A stretch of 64,000 nt of DNA from Bagarius yarrelli (lineage: Eukaryota > Chordata > Actinopteri > Siluriformes > Sisoridae): NCBI GenBank assembly GCA_005784505.1, contig VCAZ01000003.1, positions 6,265,510 through 6,329,509 of the forward strand, in the 5' to 3' direction. The notes under the pieces are model-generated. The model saw only the letters and a program-made list of their open reading frames with translations, searched no databases and was not told where the DNA came from. A program made the position numbers and the translations under genes. Positions 52,401 through 61,700 of the stretch are shown here, one piece after another. How positions within the stretch are numbered: the stretch's first letter is position 1; each line of letters begins with the position of its first letter.

Positions 52401-55400
52401 GGCTGTCACTATTTCGATAGCTCTTACTAGGCGAGGCAGTTTGAAAGTAGAAAGCAATTCCCACTCAAAGAAACTGAAATATCAAGAATGATACCTGATC
52501 TGCAAGCAATGTCAACATCCTTCTCAAAGTCAGTCTAAAGAAAACACAAATAAATAGTTTTAGTAAAAAGTGACAAAAGGGATATATATATATATACAGT
52601 TAGTATGCTGACATCCTTAATATGGAGTATTAATAATTTAATTACCACTAGCTGCGCATGACCATTCTGGAAAGATCCACCTGAGTCGCCATTTCCATCT
52701 TCTTGACGGTCAACAACTCGGCACTTTACTGCTTCTTGAACCTAAAGTATCATAAAGACAGAGGTTAAAACCTGTCAGAAATCACACACTGAAACCATGC
52801 CCAAGATTTTATTGTAATTCTTAGTCAGAAGATACAGTCAAAAGATACAGTCAGGCACAGTCCAGTTTTGTCTATGTTTGCACACCTCTCGGCGTAGAAT
52901 GCAGTGCACCATCACAATGACGAAACCCTCAAGGGAATCGAAGATGGCGAAGAGAATTTGAAACAGAGCTGAGCGGCGGTCAGTGATGGCCAACACTGCA
53001 GACATCCAGGTGAGTGCTAACAGTGGTAGAACCACACATGAGCTCCACAGAGATGCCCTGCATGAAAGAAGGGGAAATGTGCATAGTTAAAAACTAAAAA
53101 AAAGGGTCAAATTTAGAACTAAAGCAATCCTGCCTTTATTTCTATCTAACTTTAACCAGCAAAACCAGAAATACAGATTTTCTTCTGCTGTAGATTGTAA
53201 AATTTAGCATTTCAATTTACTCAATGTAAAATATTCGATATGATTTTACATTAGCCTTTACTATCATGTAATTATTAAAAATACAATTTTAACATTACAT
53301 CCTGTCATTATATTGTGTAATTAATATGAATATGTATGACAACAGAAATAGCAGGTAAGAAAGTAAATAATCTGAATAAAGGACAACATGAATCAAAGGA
53401 GGAGAATGGGAACATAATGAAGAAGACTTGACACGGTAAGAGTCATGAAAAGCTCCCTCTCATCCATAGCATGATACATTTGTCATTTTTTGGAATTTTA
53501 TTATTATTATTATTATTATTTGTACCCCAACCAGTCATTTTTTCTTAATTTATAGTAATAAATAATATTATAGACTGTGAACACAAGAAATGGCGGCGAT
53601 TCTAAAGATTCTTTTCTATGACCTGGTTGTAAGCCGGTGTATTACCAAACTTAAAATCATTATTTATCAGGTCAAATAAGGTCACAGAATAAAGAATATA
53701 TGTTGATTCCACATATCTACCAAATATACTATATAGACACTTACATTTCTGATTCCTTTCTGCAGACACACACATACACAGCGAAATACTGTCTACAGTA
53801 CAATATCTAAATAGTGATCAAACCATTTTTTTTATATAAACCATTGTAACTTATTAAACATAAAAAAACACTAAGTGCTTCTATAGCCAGTAATAATGCA
53901 GTACTGCAGTGTTCTACACAAAACACCAAACGACTCCTACATTAAAGCTAAATGACGCTTCTAAACTTTCTGTTTCACTGTAAACTTTGTGCTCTATACT
54001 GCAACTGTGACTATACATTGTGTATAAGCTCATCAACCTTTGTAGTAATGACCAATCTCACACATTTATCTATAAACACACAGTACTACACACATACCCA
54101 CACATGCACATAACATTTTCATAAGCTACGGCACCATTTCTATTTTTTTGTAGCATGAAACATGGGGGGTGTTTTTTGCAAGCTTCCTCAAAGAGACGAA
54201 CCAAAGGGGAGTGGAAAATGTATCAGAAGAAAACCTGAACCAAAGAAGAGTGAAAAAATAGGCAGGAAAGGAAAAAAAGAACTGAAAGTCGAGCAGTAGA
54301 GAAGTGGTAAAAAAAAATTAGCAGGACTAACATGGCATTACTGGTAGCTGTGGTGGAAAGGTCGGCCGACGAGATAACTCCGCACTTGGCACATTTGAGC
54401 GTCATATTGTACAGTGGCACTGTCATCTGACTGCAAAGTCAAATTAACACACTGAAAATACACACAATCCTCCAACATACATACACACACTGAACTTTTG
54501 GCCACAGAATCCCCTTTCCAGCTCTCTGTCAGGGCTATGGGATATGTTTAAAGCACAGAGAAAATGACTTGTTTTATAATGTATAATTGGCCTGATTCCA
54601 GGGGAGGTGTCGAACTACACTGGAAAACTTTTAGTAACTGTGAATTTATAGTCGCATAGGGTTTAGTAGATTTTACTATTTGAGTTGTTTATCGTATTAA
54701 GCACACAGTAAGTTTTATTGCTACACAATCTACAGGTTTCAGTGCAGTTTTGTAATCAGCACTGTGACTGTTGCCATCTCACTCTAAGCTCACAAGGTGA
54801 AAATAACATCTCACACACATTCGAGCCTCAGCTATGCTTAGGTCATGTATTTTAAACACACGCACACACCTACACCTTCTTACCCTTTTACCCTAACTTT
54901 GATTTAGCAAATTAAGATTATGCTGACACCTAAGTTTAACCATAACCTTAGTAACACCCTGTATTTTTTTAATGTTTTCTTCAAGGTTGTCCTGTCAGGA
55001 ACCATCCAATGTCCATTCAAGGTCTAACCTGTCTGGTATCACCATCTTTTTATGGATATTTAGTCTCATGCACACACAAACACAAATATAATGTTGACAT
55101 AATTGACACTGACACAATTGTTATTGCAGCCTATTATTTTACCTAACATATATATTGCATTAACTTCATACATAGCCGCCATCTTTTGACTGCTGTTCTC
55201 AGACGTCTTTCTAGAAATTTAGTTACAGTGTGTGTATATAATGCAATAAAGTCACTCCAAACATCTTTAACAAATAGCATGTTCACAATGTAAACTAACC
55301 AACCATTCTATCCTTATATTCTATATATATTATACACTTATCTCCTTACTAAACAACACTGCTCAAATTCATACTGTTGTCTACGAACAGAAAATGGCTA

Positions 55401-57490
55401 CTGGCGAAATAACAATTAAAGCCATCAGCATGACACGACTGGCCTCACGGCCAGCGAATCGATCCTGCAGCTGGAGAAATGTAGATTAAACCCCACATAA
55501 TATCAAAAATCCAATTCCATGCTAAAGGCCAATCCAACCAATAAATGGTGGCTGCAGGCGGTGATATTAAAAAGCAATCAGTGTTTTTGTGAATTACAAG
55601 GTCATTTTACTAGTCTTTATGGTTAAGGCTCGCGGCACTTTAGAAGCACAGCCTTGCTGCAGGAGCATATTGCTAATAAACTCCAACACACAGGACTTCT
55701 CCTGCCTTCATCTGCTGTTGTTCGGTTTTTCAGTTAGACAACATGCACGTCTTCATTCCACCCTGAAAACCTCAAAGCTAGATTTAAAAAAAAAGCCAAC
55801 AGTGGCTTCATCAGTGTAGACATGTGTCGAGTCTGGGATGTAGAAAAAATACTTTTTGTCCGTTATGTCAAGCCTTCAGCAGGTATTGTAGGTTTAAATA
55901 ACATTTTAATTGAATATACGTGATTACTATAATACGATTAACAATGTAAATACATCAATATAGTCTTCTGAATGTTTGTAATAACAATAGTAATAAATTT
56001 AAACAGAATTCACTATTCCAGGGTTACTTCAATAAAATGGGTTTACATACAGTTCCCACTGAATTGTTTCTAAAGATTATCTATTATAAACCACAGTTAC
56101 TTTGTAATAGTTTAGGGCTAATAGTTTAGAAGACAATTTGAAGTGGCTAGGATTTCCACCGCCATTTCATGTTCCAGAACAACAGATTCTTGACAACTAT
56201 GCTGCTACTATTTCATGGGCAACTTAGCATTATACACATATCTTTTTAATAACTATTGCTCTTATGTTGGAAGCATAACATTTCAGTGTGTGAACTTTAG
56301 TGGCCTGCATGAAGCCTCAATTTTAACCTCGCTGAACACTTCTGGGATGAACAGGAATGCTGACTGTGTGCCAGGTCTTCTCGCCTGACATATGTACCTG
56401 ACCTCAATAATGCTCTTGTAGCTGAATGGGCAAATCCTCACAGGCACACTTTAAAATCTATTGGCAAGCAATTCCAGAAGACGGAATGTTAATTATGATA
56501 GCGAAGGGGGATTAAGCTAAAATGGAATTCTCAACAAGCATATATAATTGTACATTTACATTTACAGCATACGGCAGACGCCCTTCTCCAGAGTGACTTA
56601 CATTTATCTATTTTTTAATAAAACTGAGCAATTGGGGGTTAAGAACCAGGAGCTCAGGAGACCAGCAGTGGTGGCTTGGTATCGAACCCTGGCCTTTCTA
56701 GTATCAGTTCAACACCCTAACCACTGAGCCACCAAACTTTTAATTACGTAGTGTATATAAATGTTTTACTGTCAAGTCTATTTTTAGAAAAAATCAAAGT
56801 TGCCTAATTAGTGAATGGATAATAAATTATTTAGCACAAGACATGCTATTGGATCACAAAATGTAATTGATGATCCAATAGCATGTCTTGTGCTAAATAA
56901 TTTACACAAATGCTTGTGACAGATTTTTTTTTTCTGCCCAACCTTTATCAGTTTTACAAACTTATGTCATGCTATAGTGATGCTATAGTGTTCTATAGCA
57001 ATTAAACACATAGCTTGCTAGATTTAGAAGCTTGTCTTTTTTCTGTGTTGATTTAGTCCTTTTAAAATACCACAATGAAGAATATAAAATGAAGGCTGAC
57101 TTTGAGAAATAGTTTTTCCTGTGTTAAAACGATAATATACCAGTTCGGTATGGTACGAATGCATTTCATCAGTATATCCTTCTTTATATGTGTCTAACAA
57201 TCCTTTTCATACAATAAATGAATAAAAAATCCCAACATACATGCCAAATCTCCGATGTGTAAGCACACTAGCTATGAGAACGTTCTGCACTGTGATTAGT
57301 TATGCACATCACACATTCTTTACTTTAAATAAGCATGCTATGGATTTAAACCTCAACGAGGCCAAGGGAGAGACAGAGGGGGAGAGGGAGCCTTTAAAGA
57401 AATAGATGTCCTTTTAAAACTCACTGACACACATATACACAGAATAGGAAAGAGAAAAAGAGTGAGAAAAAGAAAAAGAATACAAAGAGA

Positions 57491-57573
<83 letters not shown>

Positions 57574-58488
57574 ATGTTCCTCTAGGTAAATTTCTGGATT
57601 CATTTGCATTCTTTAATGCGATATAGCGTTTGAATAATCAAATCAAAGCCTTAAAAGCTTCTTAATCTGTCAAATGGACTGTATAAAAAGTCTGAGAATT
57701 AATCTATGAACCCTACTAAGATTTAGTAATAGTGGCATTTGCCAAAGAGAAAAGTGATCTAAGGGGCTTTTGTGTGTGCCAATCGGTGCCCATGTGGGCA
57801 AAAAGATCAGCCCTGAGTGGGAGCAAAGGGGAATGCTGTGGTAACCCTGAAATAAATAAATAATTAAATAAATTAATAAATGAATTAATAAATACCACTG
57901 CAAAGATAAATGCACCTGTGTTTCGAAAAGAATTAAAATAAAAGAAGTAACAGGAAGCTACTAAATGCAGAAACAATGGCAATGATATAGAACAACATAA
58001 GCAGATGCCCAGGAAAGGTAAGAATATCAGAATAGGGCAGCCCAGTGTCAAAAATAAACGCTATAACATAAATGACCAGGAAAGTATCTGATTACTCATC
58101 TATGGTGAGAATAATACTTGACCACAACAGAATAACTGTTATGATAATATAAGAATAGAGTTAGACAATATTACTAGTCCATACAACACTACAGTATAGT
58201 TAAAACTATAATAACAATTCTAAGTTTATTTTATGACCGGTTGCCCTTTTAAGTTATATGATTTAAGACTTATTTTAATCGATAAAGGGTAATGGAAAAA
58301 CTGCCCATGCTGAACAATATTGATTAAATATATGAAATCTTCTTTATGTTTGCCTTTACTGGGCTTGACTGCTTTCCAATAAACAACCATCCGAAGAAAA
58401 AAAAATCAAGCACGGAAATGTAAAAATGTAAAATATCTACTGCAAACAGCACTACCAGGAAATTAAATGAAGCTAAAGACATATTGAA

Positions 58489-58522
<34 letters not shown>

Positions 58523-58761
58523 TAATGCAATGTTTTAGGTGTGCTATGCTACTTTTGAAAAAGGATCAACAGCCGGTCCTCTCTGATCTCTCCCCTGGTT
58601 ACTTTTATTGTTTTGCCAAAAAAAGGATGCAGATTTTTTTTCTCGACCATTGTTTTTTGTTTTAGTCTCGGTCTACCTTTCACTCCATTTTGCCTCACTC
58701 CTTATCTCTACCTTTGACTAGATCGGTGACTAACTCACTTTTCCTGTATGCGGTCTCTGCA

Positions 58762-58792
<31 letters not shown>

Positions 58793-61700
58793 GCCTGGCT
58801 ACTGAGCCTATATTCTCTGCTGCAGTGATGAATGTATGATATGAAGCATACCCTGCCCTCTCTTTCAGTTTCATATCAGTTATGCCGTCTTTGGACACCA
58901 GTTTGTTAAAAACCAGAATCCCGATAACCATGTTTACCTGGAGAGAAGAGAACACAGAGGTGAACGGACATGCACAAGACTAAACAATTTCACAGATGAA
59001 AAAATAAAAAGCACCAAATATGGTTACACAAAGCAGATATTAGCTCTCTAGATTAAATTATAGAGATCAGTCTAATCTGTTTTATTTAAAAACAGACACT
59101 TAAATCCATAAATGTTTTTTTTTTTTCAGATATTGTGCTGCAGGCTTTCTAGAACTGGGGTTCCCAGGAGTTACTACTAGTAAACAAACAAATATATCTA
59201 TTTTGGTTATTTATTCTTTACAAAAATCTCAATGATTGTTCTAACAGACTGCAAATAGCTGGAAAGGAAGACAGAGAAAGTACCAAGACTACAGCTGCAG
59301 CTGGTCCCACAAAGGCATACAAGAGCCCTCCTTCCAGAGACAGCCAGCAGCTAGCAGAGTTGAGGGAAACAAGAAGAAACAGAAAGAGACGGAAAGGGGA
59401 GTAGAAAGATGAAAGGGTAAAATAAGGCAGACAGGTGATAAGAAATTGTTAGACTCAGAAAGGTCAGTTTAGACAGAGGATGTATGGTCCATTACTAAAG
59501 AAGTCCTGTTTGTGTAACAATCATTTCTAAAGTCCATGGCATATTTTTGAGTAAGACTGAAAATGTTAATGAAAAATGGACTTACTAGTTAACTGTACCG
59601 TATCCTTTAGCTTTAGTAAAACCAACAGATATTGCCACAACAAGAGCAGGTAAGCCTTTAGAAAAAAAGGGGGAAAAAGATTACTGTAGACAAGCTCGAC
59701 TGGATAATGATGCTGATTCTTAAATCTGAAATAAACAGGAACGTCTAGCAAAATCATTTACAATAACATTGAACCTTTAAAACTGATGTTTACTTTTCAA
59801 CACAAAATCAAAAATATTTTCATTTATTATCCAATTTTAACAGTTTGTAAATAACAACTCATAGTTAAGATGGGAAAATGTCAAGCAGAATCCATCCAAA
59901 AATGGTCCAAATAATGCAATGAAGAGTTTAATTCCCAAAACTGCCACAAGCAGCTAAAAGCCAAGGAAGCTAGATTATCCATGTTCTACGAGGGAGGAAT
60001 GTTTTATCCTTTCTTTCTTGCTAATCGTGACAATAGTGGCCAATCATTGGCAGACATGAGCTTATGTATGTGAAAAAGGGTCAATTTGTTTAAGTATGCT
60101 TCTTTTCTCTATGAATAAGCATGTGGAATCCTTCATTTTTTTGCCTGGTAAAAGAAAAACGAGAGACAATCTGTGCAGAATGCAGCCCTTACTAATCTTC
60201 TTCTGTGAATTTTTTGCTGGTCCACCCATAAACTTTTAAGACTTTTATCATTCAGTGGATATTTAATAGTGTCTCAGGTTGACCCGCTTAGCAGTCCAGA
60301 CTACATATTGAGCGCTAGTTATGTCCAAAAAAATGAATTGAAGGCAGCCACAAAAACCTGATTACTGATATAGATAAATATAGAGCAGACAGACAGAGCT
60401 TACCCCATCCCAGGCAGAGGAAACGTTTGCGTATGATGCGGTTTCTTAAACGGCCGGTCACAGCCATATAAGACTGCCAGGCCTCAGTCAGAACCCAACA
60501 GAAGGAGGAGAGAAAGAAAAAGTGTAGAAAGGCAGCCACAAGAGTACAAACAACCTGACAGGGAGAGGAAAACACATGTTTTAGGGAGCGTATGGAGAAT
60601 AGAGTATTAGTTTGTTTCTATACTTGTGTGCGTGTGTGTTAGTTTGTGTCTGTGCTTGCTACCTATTTAAGTTACCTTGTTCCGTGTCTGAGTTTGACCA
60701 ATAAGGATTAGCGCATTAGAAGATATGATGGACAGGCAGAAGTTGATGAGAATGACTGAGCGCTCGGAGCGGATGTACCTTCAGAAAAGAGAAATGGGGA
60801 TATGTTGCTTAATAAAATTTACTGCCTGCACAAAATGAGTCATCCAGGCAGCAGATAGCATCATGATGTACATAAGCAACACTGTTTGGAGCTCTGTTTA
60901 GGGGTGAAACTACAGATATAATATACAGTTCGGTTCAATTTTGTTTTATTTGTATATGTATTATTAAATCAGCTTTACAGTAAAACAGAATTTAAATAAA
61001 AAAATACAAATGTAAAAATTAGGTTTATATTTATCCCCAGTGAGCAAGCCTGCAGCAACAGTGGCAAAACCTGAGATGATATCACAAAGAATCCTTGAGA
61101 GAAATATGAGAGAAGGATTTTGCCAATTAGAATTTGATCCTGAAAATAAAATTGTTTGTTCAATCAACCAATCATAACCATCTGATTTCATCAGTGTGTG
61201 TCAACAAAACCATCATCAATCCATTTTGGCTCTTTCCCTTCTTGTAAATCAAAATGTAATATTATAAATGTGATCAACAAAGGATGTTAATCCAGGATCA
61301 CGTCCTACTTGGCAAAATCATATCCACCAAGGGGGAACCCTATGCTCATCTGGGTGACAGTGGAGCGAATGATTTCTTCCCAAAGGACTTTCAGGAGCTT
61401 AAAAATTGTGTGAGCACTGGGGTATTTTCAGCACTGTGTTACATCACCATTCCATTTAACAACAATCAATATGCATTTGGGAACTGAGGACACTAATTAT
61501 TGAAGCTTTGTAGGTGAAATTCTTTCTCAATCTTGCTTGATTTATAACTTCAGCTGCTGCGTTATCCAGTCTAGTACACACACCCTTCTACTACAAACCC
61601 AAGCTGAAAATTTGGATTTTCATTGTTTTTTTCTATAATAAGCAGGAACTTTCCTGGAAAAGACGTCACTAGGATGGCATATTCTGTATCCTTCAGCATT

